Below, piece by piece: positions 1 through 7,848 of a DNA stretch of 64,000 bases. Origin of the DNA: Psychrobacter coccoides (GTDB taxonomy: Bacteria > Pseudomonadota > Gammaproteobacteria > Pseudomonadales > Moraxellaceae); NCBI RefSeq assembly GCF_017498085.1, contig NZ_JAGBKM010000018.1:1-64000 (forward strand). Direction: 5' to 3'. A program made the position numbers and the translations under genes. The stretch's first letter is position 1; each line of letters begins with the position of its first letter. Under the pieces are notes generated by a model that was not told where the DNA came from, made no database searches, and saw only the letters and a list, made by a program, of their open reading frames with translations.

Positions 1-914
1 AGACCTCTTGCAAAAGTAGTTGTCAGACACAACGTATATTATTGAACTCTACTTACTTAATAGATATGCCAAACATAGATAAGCTACTCAAACAAAGTGA
101 CGCTGGTTTTAAACGCTACACTGGCATTCATAAAGCCACTTTTTATGACATGCTTGAGGCCATGCAAAAGCATGAAGCATCTAAGACCAAATCAGGTAGA
201 CCAAGTGTGCTCAGTCTTAAGGAGCAGATACTACTAGCCCTGACTTATTGGCGTGAATACCGCACGCTTTATCATATCAGTATGGACTTTGGTATTCATG
301 AGTCTTCTGCTAGCCGTATCATTCGTAAAGTAGAAGACACACTGATTAACTCTGGCAAGTTTGAATTGCCCAAAAAGCTGCCTAGTCGTGTCGATGAGGA
401 CATCAATTGGTCAGTCGTCATTGTCGATGCCACCGAAACCCCAATTGAGCGTCCAAAAAAAACCAAAGAGACTACTACAGCGGCAAGAAAAAACAACACA
501 CCTTAAAAGCGCAGGTTATCGTTCATTGGCAAACCGGTTTGATACTTGATGTGCAAACCTGTAAAGGGTCCATCCACGATTTTAAGCTGTATAAAGATAC
601 TTGTCCTGATTGGTTACCTGAGAACACTAACTATCTAGCAGACAGTGGTTATCAAGGGTTAGCAAAGCGACATAACCAAACTTTCACACCATTTAAGAAA
701 CCTCGTGGTGGTCAGTTATTGGAGATATGCAAACAAGCCAATCAGTATCTGGCAAAGTTCCGTATTGTGGTTGAACACAAAATAGGCTTAATCAAGTTGT
801 TTAAAATCGTGGCTCATAAATATCGCAACCGTCGTCAGCGCTACGATCTTAGAATGAAGCTATTTGCTGGTATCATTAATTCCGAGCTTAAACTATGACT
901 TTTGCAAGAGGTCT
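1..914 (+). mobile_element. IS5-family insertion sequence, complete
   Basis: The element is bounded by perfect 17-bp terminal inverted repeats: AGACCTCTTGCAAAAGT at 1-17 and its exact reverse complement at 898-914. It encloses one transposase in two overlapping frames. The transposase has the DDE residues and the YSGKKK-H-T-LK signature typical of IS5-family (IS427/IS1031-like) enzymes. The window starts at the first base of the element, so the left target duplication cannot be seen. A contig or window break exactly at an IS end is common in draft assemblies, because repeats collapse there. Confidence 0.9.
66..898 (+). CDS. IS5-family transposase, two frames joined by a -1 frameshift
   Basis: Frame one runs to 506 and holds the helix-turn-helix-like N-terminus (residues about 20-100) and the first catalytic Asp in VIVDATETPIERP. 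Frame two ends at 898 and holds the second Asp (LADSGYQG) and the Glu (VVEHKIGLIK). At 455-462 there is a run of eight A. Slipping back one base there joins ERPKK to NQRDYYSGKKKQHTLKAQV, which restores the family motif and gives a protein of about 277 residues. ATG at 66 is preferred, although an upstream TTG at 42 is in frame. The TGA stop (896-898) reaches the first base of the right inverted repeat. Programmed frameshifting is known for some IS5 subgroups. Here it could equally be an inactivating one-base mutation; the intact ends and intact catalytic residues favour a functional, frameshifted gene. Confidence 0.82.
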
Positions 915-1037
915 ACTTTATAGTTATTTTCTCAGATAAATATTTACAATATCCATCTGTGGCAATGAGCAATTCCTTGTATGCTTTTAAATAAAACCTG
1001 AATAAAAACCACAACCATATTATTTCTAGGAAGGATT

Positions 1038-2084
1038 ATGTATCAGACTGGCTTAATGATTGGGCATTTTGAGCCGCTACATTTGGGGCAGATGCGCAGT
1101 ATTCTGGATGCTGCAGGGCATGTACAGACCTTACACATCGTCATCACTGCTCACCCCTCACCACATCCAGACTTTAACATCACTCTACAAGACAAGGCCC
1201 GTTGGCTCCAGATGGCCTGTGCTGATCTGCCGTTTATTCAGATCCACACCTCTGATGAAGTCGATTTGCCCTTTCATGAGCGCTTTGCAAAAGTCACTAT
1301 CGATGTGCCTGCTAGTGATGCTAAATTACAGCGTATGATGGCGACGCTAAACTTGCCCAACGATACCGTACTAGTCGTTGCAGACAACCATCCGCTGGCC
1401 TATGACGCTGCTCAAAATCAGCTGACCATGAGCGTGTTAACAACAGCCTTACATCCGGAGTTTGACTCTGACGCTATCATGCAAAACCCAGTGGCTCACT
1501 GGACAGCCATTCACCCTGAAGCACGCGGCGACTATACCAAGACTGTCGCTATCGTTGGCGGTGAGAGCTCAGGCAAAACGACTTTGGTACACAAGCTTGC
1601 AAACTATTACGGTGCTACCTTTGCGCTGGAGATGGGCAGACTGTATGTCGGTTCTGATTTGGGTGGCACAGAGGTTGGGCTACAGTATAGCGACTATGGT
1701 CCGATTGCATTGGATCATGCTCAGGCTATTCGAGAGGCAACCGCTATGGCAACGGCGCCGGTGACTATCGTTGATACTGACTTTGTGACGACGCAGGCGT
1801 TTTGTGAGGAGTATGAAGGTCGTACACATCCGTTTGTAGCGGCATCTATCGATGAGTTTCGCACTGACCATACCATCATGCTCGATAATAATGTGCCTTG
1901 GGTCGCTGATGGTATGCGCTCTTTGGGCACGCCGGATGCGCGTGGGCGTTTTGAGCAGCGTTTACTGGATATTTTCTCACGGCACAATATCAAACCGCAC
2001 CTCATCGATGCCCCTGATTATGACACTCGTTACAAAGAGGCCCTTTTGTATATCGATCAGCATATTTACGGTAAAAAACCATAA
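1038..2084 (+). CDS. nadR: NadR-type bifunctional NMN adenylyltransferase / nicotinamide riboside kinase
   Basis: This cytoplasmic enzyme of NAD salvage should phosphorylate nicotinamide riboside to NMN and, in typical relatives, adenylate NMN to NAD. The C-terminal kinase half (about residues 170-348) is well conserved: P-loop GGESSGKTT, then LQYSDY, DTDFVTTQAFC and a DG-RSLG motif. The N-terminal nucleotidyltransferase half (about 1-165) is recognisable as GHFEPLHLGQ, but the usual HxGH reads HLGQ. The S-x-T-x-x-R motif normally near residue 150 is not present. The protein lacks the DNA-binding N-terminus of the E. coli homologue (410 aa) and therefore should not be a repressor. Its start has a good AAGGA site. 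It precedes pnuC by 28 bp, surely as one operon. Confidence 0.9.
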   Translation: MYQTGLMIGHFEPLHLGQMRSILDAAGHVQTLHIVITAHPSPHPDFNITLQDKARWLQMACADLPFIQIHTSDEVDLPFHERFAKVTIDVPASDAKLQRMMATLNLPNDTVLVVADNHPLAYDAAQNQLTMSVLTTALHPEFDSDAIMQNPVAHWTAIHPEARGDYTKTVAIVGGESSGKTTLVHKLANYYGATFALEMGRLYVGSDLGGTEVGLQYSDYGPIALDHAQAIREATAMATAPVTIVDTDFVTTQAFCEEYEGRTHPFVAASIDEFRTDHTIMLDNNVPWVADGMRSLGTPDARGRFEQRLLDIFSRHNIKPHLIDAPDYDTRYKEALLYIDQHIYGKKP

Positions 2085-2112
2085 AATAAAAATAACACAA
2101 GAAGGATAAGCG

Positions 2113-2856
2113 ATGCGCATTAAACTACTGGACAATATCACTGGAAAATGGGCACTGCAATGGATTGTCATTTGGTTCATTTGCGGGGTTTTAGCGTTAT
2201 CGGCAGGATTTTGGTGGACCACTGATCATACCACCCTTGATGTGTTTTATTTGGGCGTGTCATTCATTGGTTTAATTTGTGTGGTATCTCTGTCCTTCCG
2301 GAAAAACGTCTTAGGCAACGGCTTTGGTATGGCAGCAACTGCTGGAGAAGTGGTCGTACAGGCTACCTCAGGTGCTGTAGGCTTGATGCTGGCACCTCTT
2401 TTTAATTTCTTTACTCATGTTTACGGTATATTTTACTGGTCAAAGCATACCGATCTTGATGGTGATATGGTGCCCAAATCTGCTAGTAAATGGGTTTGGC
2501 TGATCACTGGCGCCTTTATCATTATTGGTCTGGCGTTATTTCCTACAGTAAACGATATACTTGCCAGCTATGGTTACGCAGTCGTAGAAAATGACAGTAG
2601 TTTGTTTTTGGGCTTTATCTCCTTTTTTTGGATTAACGTGATTGCTTTTGTTCTCTCTATAACGGCTCAAGCTGCCATGATTTTGCGCTATTCCTTCAAC
2701 TGGTGGTTATGGATTGTTGTCAACTTCGTTTGGCTGCTGGTCAATCTGATGTCTGGTAACTATATTTTTGCCATTCAGACCATGATTTACCAAATCAACT
2801 CTTTTATTGGGCTTTATGAGTGGCACCGTAGTGAGCAAGACTCTGTAGAGGTATAG
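2113..2856 (+). CDS. pnuC: PnuC nicotinamide riboside transporter
   Basis: A 247-residue inner-membrane protein with about seven hydrophobic segments. It matches the PnuC family in length, in its Trp-rich helices and in the C-terminal signature NSFIGLYEWHRS. PnuC proteins carry nicotinamide riboside by facilitated diffusion, and the substrate is trapped inside the cell by the NadR kinase. The gene lies 28 bp behind nadR with an AGAAGGA ribosome-binding site, so importer and trapping kinase are co-expressed. Nothing in the sequence suggests a thiamine-type (PnuT) specificity, but substrate class cannot be proved by eye. Confidence 0.9.
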   Translation: MRIKLLDNITGKWALQWIVIWFICGVLALSAGFWWTTDHTTLDVFYLGVSFIGLICVVSLSFRKNVLGNGFGMAATAGEVVVQATSGAVGLMLAPLFNFFTHVYGIFYWSKHTDLDGDMVPKSASKWVWLITGAFIIIGLALFPTVNDILASYGYAVVENDSSLFLGFISFFWINVIAFVLSITAQAAMILRYSFNWWLWIVVNFVWLLVNLMSGNYIFAIQTMIYQINSFIGLYEWHRSEQDSVEV

Positions 2857-2909
2857 TCAATATAAAGAAAGCGACGACAGGCTTAGGCAGACTACTGTAT
2901 ATGACAACT

Positions 2910-2953
2910 CGCAAGAAATGACTATTAAGAAGTGACCCGCAAGAAATGACTAT
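2910..2953 (+). repeat. 16-bp direct repeat downstream of pnuC
   Basis: CGCAAGAAATGACTAT occurs at 2910-2925 and again at 2938-2953, so the copies start 28 bp apart. They lie in the 190-bp gap between pnuC and the DUF962 gene. The function is unknown; they may be tandem binding sites or a small duplication. Confidence 0.6.
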
Positions 2954-3046
2954 CAGGTTTATCGGATAAGTTGGTAGTGTGGCTAAATTAGTGCTACAAC
3001 TGATAATAGGAATAAAACGCACTCATTCACTAACAAGGAGGTTAGT

Positions 3047-3502
3047 ATGTCTCGTACGTCGCAAAAACGCCTGTCTAAGCGCACGCTAGAACAGTGGCTC
3101 AGTGAATATGCCGTTAGTCATCAAAACTTAATCAATAAAAGAATTCACTGGTTAGCAGTACCTACCATTTTTGTCAGTATCCTTGGTATGGGTATGTCGC
3201 TGTCGGTCTGGATAACACTGGTACTGAGCGCTTTGGTGCTCTTGTTTTATATACAGCTCTCCACACCATTGTTTTTGGCGATGGGTATTTTTATGCTTAT
3301 CTGTTTGAGTGTGATGACACTGTTCCCGATTGGTTTTAAAATTTGGGCAAGTGTGTTTGTCGTTGCTTGGATTGGACAGTTTATTGGACATAAGATAGAA
3401 GGCAAAAAACCCTCGTTTTTTGAGGATTTACAGTTTTTGTTAATCGGTCCTGCTTGGGTAGCAGACAGTTTGATGGGTGGCAAAAAAAGGCAGAACGCCT
3501 AG
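3047..3502 (+). CDS. DUF962 / Mpo1-like membrane protein
   Basis: A 151-residue protein of the DUF962 (Mpo1-like) family. It has the N-terminal signature with HQNLINKRIHWLAVP, two to four membrane helices, and the C-terminal GQFIGHKIEGKKPSFFEDL and L-IGPAWV motifs. The conserved His residues at about 26-35 and 124 are the presumed metal ligands of the family. The yeast member is an Fe(II)-dependent dioxygenase that alpha-oxidises 2-hydroxy fatty acids. Bacterial members are mostly uncharacterised, so fatty-acid oxidation is only suggested. An excellent AAGGAGG ribosome-binding site precedes the ATG. The gene is followed by a bidirectional terminator facing the SDR gene. Confidence 0.85.
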   Translation: MSRTSQKRLSKRTLEQWLSEYAVSHQNLINKRIHWLAVPTIFVSILGMGMSLSVWITLVLSALVLLFYIQLSTPLFLAMGIFMLICLSVMTLFPIGFKIWASVFVVAWIGQFIGHKIEGKKPSFFEDLQFLLIGPAWVADSLMGGKKRQNA

Positions 3503-3562
3503 CCCTGTCAGCCAAGCAGGCTACAGCCGCTCTATTTTAGACTAATTATTTCGTATTGAATG

Positions 3563-3602
3563 AAAAAACGTCAACCAAGGACATCTTGATTGACGCTTTT
3601 TT
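3563..3602. terminator. Bidirectional rho-independent terminator
   Basis: The stem CGTCAA-c-CAAG / CTTG-a-TTGACG is flanked by an A-run on the left and a T-run on the right. It sits between the convergent DUF962 and SDR genes and serves both. Confidence 0.8.
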
Positions 3603-3663
3603 GTATTTGTGATTATAGAGCATGGCGATAATGTATGTATTTTATGTGATACGGATGATATCC

Positions 3664-4455
3664 CTACTCTAGTGTTTGCACGCCACCACCGTTGACAAAT
3701 ATAGTCTGACCGCTCACCCACTCTGATATTGGCGATGCAAAATACAGCATGGCACCAGCGATATCATCAGCCTCACCCAAACGCTTAATTGGGGTATGCG
3801 ATAGCATTTTTTTCTCAATCTCAGGCGTTAGGACACTCTCAAGCGAGGCGGTACGAGTTGCCCCAGGACCCACCGCATTGATACGGACTTCGGGGCCAAA
3901 GTCGTGAGCGAGGTTGGCGACCATATGGTTGACTGCCGCTTTTGAGCCGGCATACCCGCTCATATTTGGGCTCTTATTGACGCTAGACATAGAAGTCGTA
4001 AAGACGATAGAACCATAGCCTGATTTTTTCATATGTGGCACACACAGTTGGCATAAACGCCAGCCACTAAAGACATTGAGCTCAAAGTCGCGGCGAATCT
4101 CATCTACTGCTATCTTTGCTGGGTTTTCACGACCTCCGCCGCCGCCACCTGCATTATTGATTAAGATATTGACTGTGCCCAGCTCTTCTACCACGTCGTC
4201 GACCATCGCCACCAAGTCGTCTTCTTTTAGGATGTTACACTCCACTGCCAAACCCTTAACGCCTAGCGCTTCTATGTCTTTTATAGCGGCCTTGGCCTCA
4301 TCAAGTTTTAGATCAGCTATGGCAACATGAGCACCCGCTTCCGCTAAACGTATCGCAGTGGCTTTACCAATACCGTTAGCACCGCCTGTGACAATGGCAA
4401 CCTTGCCTGACAAGTCAAACAGCTCATTAAATTTTTTGTGTTTATACTGCTGCAT
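3664..4455 (-). CDS. SDR family NAD(P)-dependent oxidoreductase
   Basis: A 263-residue classical short-chain dehydrogenase. It has the cofactor loop TGGANGIG at about residue 22, the NNAG motif at about 100, a catalytic Ser in TTSMSS, and the YxxxK pair as YAGSK. A C-terminal GQTIFVNGG completes the Rossmann fold. The acidic residue after the second strand (IADLKLD) suggests NAD(H) preference. The overall pattern resembles the 7-alpha-hydroxysteroid dehydrogenase / FabG-like groups, but the substrate cannot be assigned. An unusual GGGGGGR stretch follows NNAG. The gene is monocistronic, between a bidirectional terminator and the tRNA-Gly terminator. Confidence 0.9.
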   Translation of the reverse strand: MQQYKHKKFNELFDLSGKVAIVTGGANGIGKATAIRLAEAGAHVAIADLKLDEAKAAIKDIEALGVKGLAVECNILKEDDLVAMVDDVVEELGTVNILINNAGGGGGGRENPAKIAVDEIRRDFELNVFSGWRLCQLCVPHMKKSGYGSIVFTTSMSSVNKSPNMSGYAGSKAAVNHMVANLAHDFGPEVRINAVGPGATRTASLESVLTPEIEKKMLSHTPIKRLGEADDIAGAMLYFASPISEWVSGQTIFVNGGGVQTLE

Positions 4456-4666
4456 AAAAGCCTCTTATTCATTATTTATTTGGCGCAGGTAAAACATTTA
4501 CTACTGATCAAGTGTTTCATACCTGCCAAGGCTTTATATTATGTTCGAGTAACAAAAACCTAGTATGACCCGTCAGCTACTTTTTTGTAATTAATGCCCC
4601 GCCGCTTAGTCATTGCGATAAAAAGCCGTAGAATAAAATGAAGGCGAACACTATTAATTTTTCCAT

Positions 4667-4698
4667 AAAAAAAGCCCCACAATAAAGTGAGGCTTTTG
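4667..4698 (-). terminator. Terminator of tRNA-Gly
   Basis: Read on the minus strand, AAAAGCCTCAC and GTGGGGCTTTT form a hairpin followed by a run of seven T. It lies about 20 bp downstream of the tRNA 3' end. Confidence 0.75.
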
Positions 4699-4716
4699 CG
4701 CTTATTCAGCTGAATT

Positions 4717-4791
4717 TGGAGCGGGATAAGAGATTCGAACTCTCGACCCCAACCTTGGCAAGGTTGTGCTCTACCACTGAGCTAATCCCGC
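4717..4791 (-). tRNA. tRNA-Gly (GCC)
   Basis: On the minus strand the acceptor arm GCGGGAT pairs with ATCCCGC. The D-arm GCTCAGTGGTAGAGC is standard. The anticodon stem CAACC/GGTTG encloses TTGCCAA, giving anticodon GCC, and the T-loop is GTTCGAAT. The discriminator base is T and the CCA end is encoded (4717-4719). It stands alone with its own terminator. Confidence 0.96.
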
Positions 4792-5263
4792 TTAGATCAA
4801 ATCGTAGTGTGATAATCGTTTACCACGTCTCGATAGGTTGGCTATTCTAGCAACTATTCTGGCAGTGTCAATCCCTTTTTTTACTTTTTATCATTATTAT
4901 TATTCATTATCGTGATACCAAGCACTAAAAAACACGGTACAGCATTGATATAATTACAAATTTACTAACTCTCTCGTTAGGTTATAAAATTTATAATTTA
5001 TGGTCAATGGCGACTGCTATTTCACACTTTTGTCATACTGCACTTACAATCGTACTTATTATTGTTACTTTTACGGCACTGGTTTTGTGAGAGTATCGGA
5101 TTTATAATTATTTACGCATTGTGCGTATGAGAGGTTTTTGACAGCGTGTGCTAAGTTTTTGTCTGATGGGTTTTTCTCACTTATCTATGCTTGGCTTAGT
5201 AGTGGTTGTGTCTGTGTTTACTTTGTTCAACTTTTATTTTTAATAATTATAGCGAGGAACTCC
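4792..5263. other. Non-coding gap upstream of the M48 gene
   Basis: 472 bp, A+T-rich, between the divergently oriented tRNA-Gly and the M48 protease. It must hold both promoters. I see no convincing small gene, repeat or structured RNA in it. An in-frame TTG at 5138 would lengthen the protease by 42 residues but would bury its lipoprotein signal peptide, so I treat that part as untranslated. Confidence 0.6.
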
Positions 5264-6076
5264 ATGAAAAAACAACTTACTACGGCCGTGATGGCGGCAT
5301 CACTGTCCGCTCTGGCTCTCGTTGGCTGCAGCAGCACCACGAGCACAGGCGCTGTCGGTGTCGATCGCCAGCAGCTACTGCTGGTATCAAGCGAACAGGT
5401 ACTGCAGTTGTCCGCACAAAGCTACAATAAGAGCATCCAAGAAGCCCGTCAACGTGGGGTGCTCGATACCAATAAAGCACAAGTGAACCGTCTAAAAAAT
5501 ATCTCCAACCGTCTTATCGGACAAGTCGGTGTGTACCGTCCAGATGCGGCTCGCTGGCAATGGGAGGTCCATACTATTAAGTCAGACCAGCTCAACGCTT
5601 TTGTCATGCCAGGCGGTAAGATTATGTTCTATACGGGCATCATTGAGCGTCTTAATTTAACCGATGATGAAATCGCAGCTATCATGGGCCATGAGATGTC
5701 GCACGCCCTACGTGAGCACTCACGTGAGCGCCTGTCACGCGAGTATGCAACTCAGACTGGCATTGGCATTGCTGCCAGTGTTTTTGGCTTCTCCGAAGGG
5801 CAGGCAGAGCTTGCTAGCTTAGCCGGTGACTTCGGCCTGAGTCGTCCACACAGCCGAACGCAGGAATCTGAAGCAGATCGCATCGGTCTTGAGCTGATGG
5901 CACGAGCGGGCTATAACCCACAAGCTGCCATCACTCTATGGCAAAAGATGCAACGTGCCAGTCAAGGCGAGCCACCACAGTTTTTGAGCACCCACCCGAG
6001 CAGCACCAACCGTATTGCTGAGCTGCAGACTCTGATGCCCAAGGTCATGCCCCTGTATCAAAAATCACGTCGTTAA
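5264..6076 (+). CDS. M48 family metallopeptidase lipoprotein
   Basis: A 270-residue zinc protease anchored to the cell envelope. The start at 5264 follows a GCGAGGA site and yields a lipoprotein signal peptide ending in LALVG-C22. The active site is IMGHEMSHALREH, giving HEXXH plus a downstream ESEADRIG that supplies the third zinc ligand. It resembles the LoiP/YcaL-type envelope M48 proteases involved in outer-membrane quality control; that role is inferred from the family. The C-terminus with FLSTHPSSTNRIAEL is typical of the group. It is monocistronic, followed by a strong terminator. Confidence 0.9.
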   Translation: MKKQLTTAVMAASLSALALVGCSSTTSTGAVGVDRQQLLLVSSEQVLQLSAQSYNKSIQEARQRGVLDTNKAQVNRLKNISNRLIGQVGVYRPDAARWQWEVHTIKSDQLNAFVMPGGKIMFYTGIIERLNLTDDEIAAIMGHEMSHALREHSRERLSREYATQTGIGIAASVFGFSEGQAELASLAGDFGLSRPHSRTQESEADRIGLELMARAGYNPQAAITLWQKMQRASQGEPPQFLSTHPSSTNRIAELQTLMPKVMPLYQKSRR

Positions 6077-6145
6077 CTTGATGGCTCTGCCTCTTTATTA
6101 GATATTCATTAGTAGATATTCATCTACTTTAGTAGTCGGTAGTGA

Positions 6146-6186
6146 CAAAAGCAAAGTATGATAGACGGTTCATACTTTGCTTTTTT
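6146..6186 (+). terminator. Rho-independent terminator of the M48 gene
   Basis: A perfect 15-bp inverted repeat (AAAAGCAAAGTATGA and its complement, loop about 8 nt) followed by a T-run. It sits 70 bp after the protease stop codon and ahead of bolA. Confidence 0.88.
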
Positions 6187-6291
6187 ATGCTTTGTATTTC
6201 AGTTGGCTTGGCGTCTGCTATACTACTGACGATACATTATCGTCACCCCTTGGTATTTATCTTATTTAGGCTTGTATTAAAAAGGATCGTT

Positions 6292-6624
6292 ATGACTACT
6301 TCCTCTGCTACCCCTACTGCGACTGCTTTATATACTGCGCTCGAAACCTTACAACCACAGCATATTGAACTGATTAATGAATCTATGGATCATGCCGGTT
6401 ATTTTGAGGGCAAAGAAAGCCATTTTAAACTGACTGTCGTCAGTGAGGCGTTTACTGGTAAACGTTTGGTTGCTCGTCACCAGCTTATCTACGACTTAGT
6501 GGCCTCACTATTGACAGCACAAGGTGGTAGTGTTCATGCCTTAGCTATTCATGCCTATACCCCAGAGGAGTGGCAAGGACAAAGCCCTGACAGCCCATTG
6601 TGTGCAGGTCAAAACAAAGGTTAG
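6292..6624 (+). CDS. bolA: BolA family protein
   Basis: A 110-residue BolA/YrbA-type protein. The core ELINESMDHAGYFEGKESHFKL (cut here by the family's first loop), the VVSEAFTGKRLVARHQLIY segment with the invariant His, and the C-terminal VHALAIHAYTPEEW are all present. BolA proteins bind [2Fe-2S] clusters together with monothiol glutaredoxins and influence morphology and stress response. The ATG at 6292 follows AAAAGGA and sits at the usual N-terminus; the longer reading upstream is hydrophobic and overlaps the terminator, so it is rejected. It is followed 58 bp later by a SirB2-like gene. Confidence 0.88.
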   Translation: MTTSSATPTATALYTALETLQPQHIELINESMDHAGYFEGKESHFKLTVVSEAFTGKRLVARHQLIYDLVASLLTAQGGSVHALAIHAYTPEEWQGQSPDSPLCAGQNKG

Positions 6625-6682
6625 GCGTGGTCGTATTTAAGCAATTTAACAAGAACTATGATTGAGCGAGGATTGGTATTTA

Positions 6683-7042
6683 ATGAAACACTTACATATG
6701 CTGATGGCCGTATTGGTTATTGGGCTGTTTTTATATCAAAGCTATTTGGTATTAAGCTCACATAGACGAGCGCCACGAGTCGTCAAAATCTCGACCCATG
6801 TCGTTTATGCGCTGGTTATTCTCTCAGGTGCCGCAATCCTCATGAAGCTTATGAGTGCCAATGCACCGGTCCAATGGGTATTTGCGAAGATAATTTTACT
6901 CGTAGCGGCTATCAGTGCCAGTATGAAAGCCTTTCACAATCATGCTACCCCTGCCCAAAGCAAAGCGGGTATTTTTATCGCTGGTTTGGCTTATATTGGT
7001 ATTTTGATATTGGCTTTTGCAAAACCTGATAATTTATTTTAA
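6683..7042 (+). CDS. SirB2 family inner-membrane protein
   Basis: A 119-residue protein with four predicted membrane helices and the family opening MKHLHMLMAVLVIGLFLYQS. SirB2 proteins were named for an effect on invasion gene expression in Salmonella, but their biochemical role is not known. I start at ATG 6683, behind GCGAGGA; an in-frame TTG 21 bp upstream is less likely. It probably shares a transcript with bolA. A MITE copy lies 70 bp downstream. Confidence 0.8.
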   Translation: MKHLHMLMAVLVIGLFLYQSYLVLSSHRRAPRVVKISTHVVYALVILSGAAILMKLMSANAPVQWVFAKIILLVAAISASMKAFHNHATPAQSKAGIFIAGLAYIGILILAFAKPDNLF

Positions 7043-7112
7043 AACGGTATGACAAGGTCGATTCAAAGTACAGCAGACCCTATACATTAGACTCTAGATG
7101 CTGTATTTTTAG

Positions 7113-7284
7113 TAGGGCGTGTCTTCATTTTAAAATGGTCATAAAAATGAGATAAATTGCTGTCAGACAAGAAAAATAACGCAGGTAATATCGGGATATT
7201 AATCAGTTATTTGACGCAGTATGACAAAATTTAGCCATTTTTAGCCCATTTAGATATCATCATTTGAATTGAAGACACGCCCTA
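7113..7284. repeat. MITE-like foldback element, copy 1 (172 bp)
   Basis: The ends are TAGGGCGTGTCTTCA and its exact reverse complement, with TA at both edges as a probable target duplication. The interior is also imperfectly self-complementary: AAATTGCTGTCAGAC on the left against the complement of GTATGACAAAATTT on the right. It contains a small palindrome, TAATATCGGGATATTA, and no coding potential. Near-identical copies lie at 16453-16625 and, more diverged, at 60640-60812. It occupies most of the gap between the SirB2-like and lipoprotein genes. Confidence 0.88.
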
Positions 7285-7343
7285 TGGTTAGTTCTTTATT
7301 TTTGGTATCTTAATCACTAGCACTTTAGACTTATGGAGCCGTT

Positions 7344-7745
7344 ATGAAAGCTTTTACTGCAGCGACCCTATTAGCAGCGACTGGCCTATTAGGTCTTGCT
7401 GGCTGTGCCTCTACTGGTAATATTACGCCGCAATACGTGCCTCCAAGTAACTATCAAGGCTACGACTGCCAGACACTTAGTCAAGAGTATAATCGTGTCA
7501 ATCGTTATGTTGATGCCACACGCAATGAGCAATCGACCTTATCTGCCTCAGGCGTAGGCATTGGCGTCTCAGCAGGACGTTGGGGCGTCTCTCCCAATAT
7601 TAGCTTTGGCGTGGGAAAAAGTAATAACACCAAAGCGCGCGATGCTAAGCTTTCACGCTTATACGGTGAACGTGACGCCATTATTCAAGCCGCTCGTGTG
7701 CAGCGCTGTCCGTTTGTGAATGGCATTAAAATCTATGGTGAGTAA
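7344..7745 (+). CDS. Small lipoprotein of unknown function
   Basis: A 133-residue protein with a signal peptide and lipobox ending in LGLAG-C21, so it should be lipidated in the envelope. The mature part has a conserved-looking core (DCQTLSQEYNRVNRYVDATR), a Gly/Ser-rich middle (about 70-90) and a Cys near the C-terminus (QRCPF) that could pair with the Cys of YDCQTL. I recognise no domain. It is monocistronic, between a MITE copy and a strong bidirectional terminator. Confidence 0.75.
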   Translation: MKAFTAATLLAATGLLGLAGCASTGNITPQYVPPSNYQGYDCQTLSQEYNRVNRYVDATRNEQSTLSASGVGIGVSAGRWGVSPNISFGVGKSNNTKARDAKLSRLYGERDAIIQAARVQRCPFVNGIKIYGE

Positions 7746-7785
7746 CACCAGCAAAGATAAACCCAGCCGCTCTAAAAAGAGCATG

Positions 7786-7828
7786 AAAAAAGCCAATATG
7801 TGAACTGAATACCACATATTGGCTTTTT
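7786..7828. terminator. Bidirectional terminator
   Basis: A perfect 16-bp stem (AAAAAGCCAATATGTG and its complement, 10-nt loop) with an A-run on one side and a T-run on the other. It lies between the convergent lipoprotein and trxC genes. Confidence 0.9.
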
Positions 7829-7848
7829 ATTATGTCCATAAAAGTCTA

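Noticed and set aside
1-914. The IS as source of transposase for the MITE family
   Set aside because: The IS ends (AGACCTCTTGCAAAAGT) share no similarity with the MITE ends (TAGGGCGTGTCTTCA).
5138-5263. N-terminal extension of the M48 protease from TTG 5138
   Set aside because: It would hide a perfect lipoprotein signal peptide that starts at ATG 5264 behind a good ribosome-binding site.
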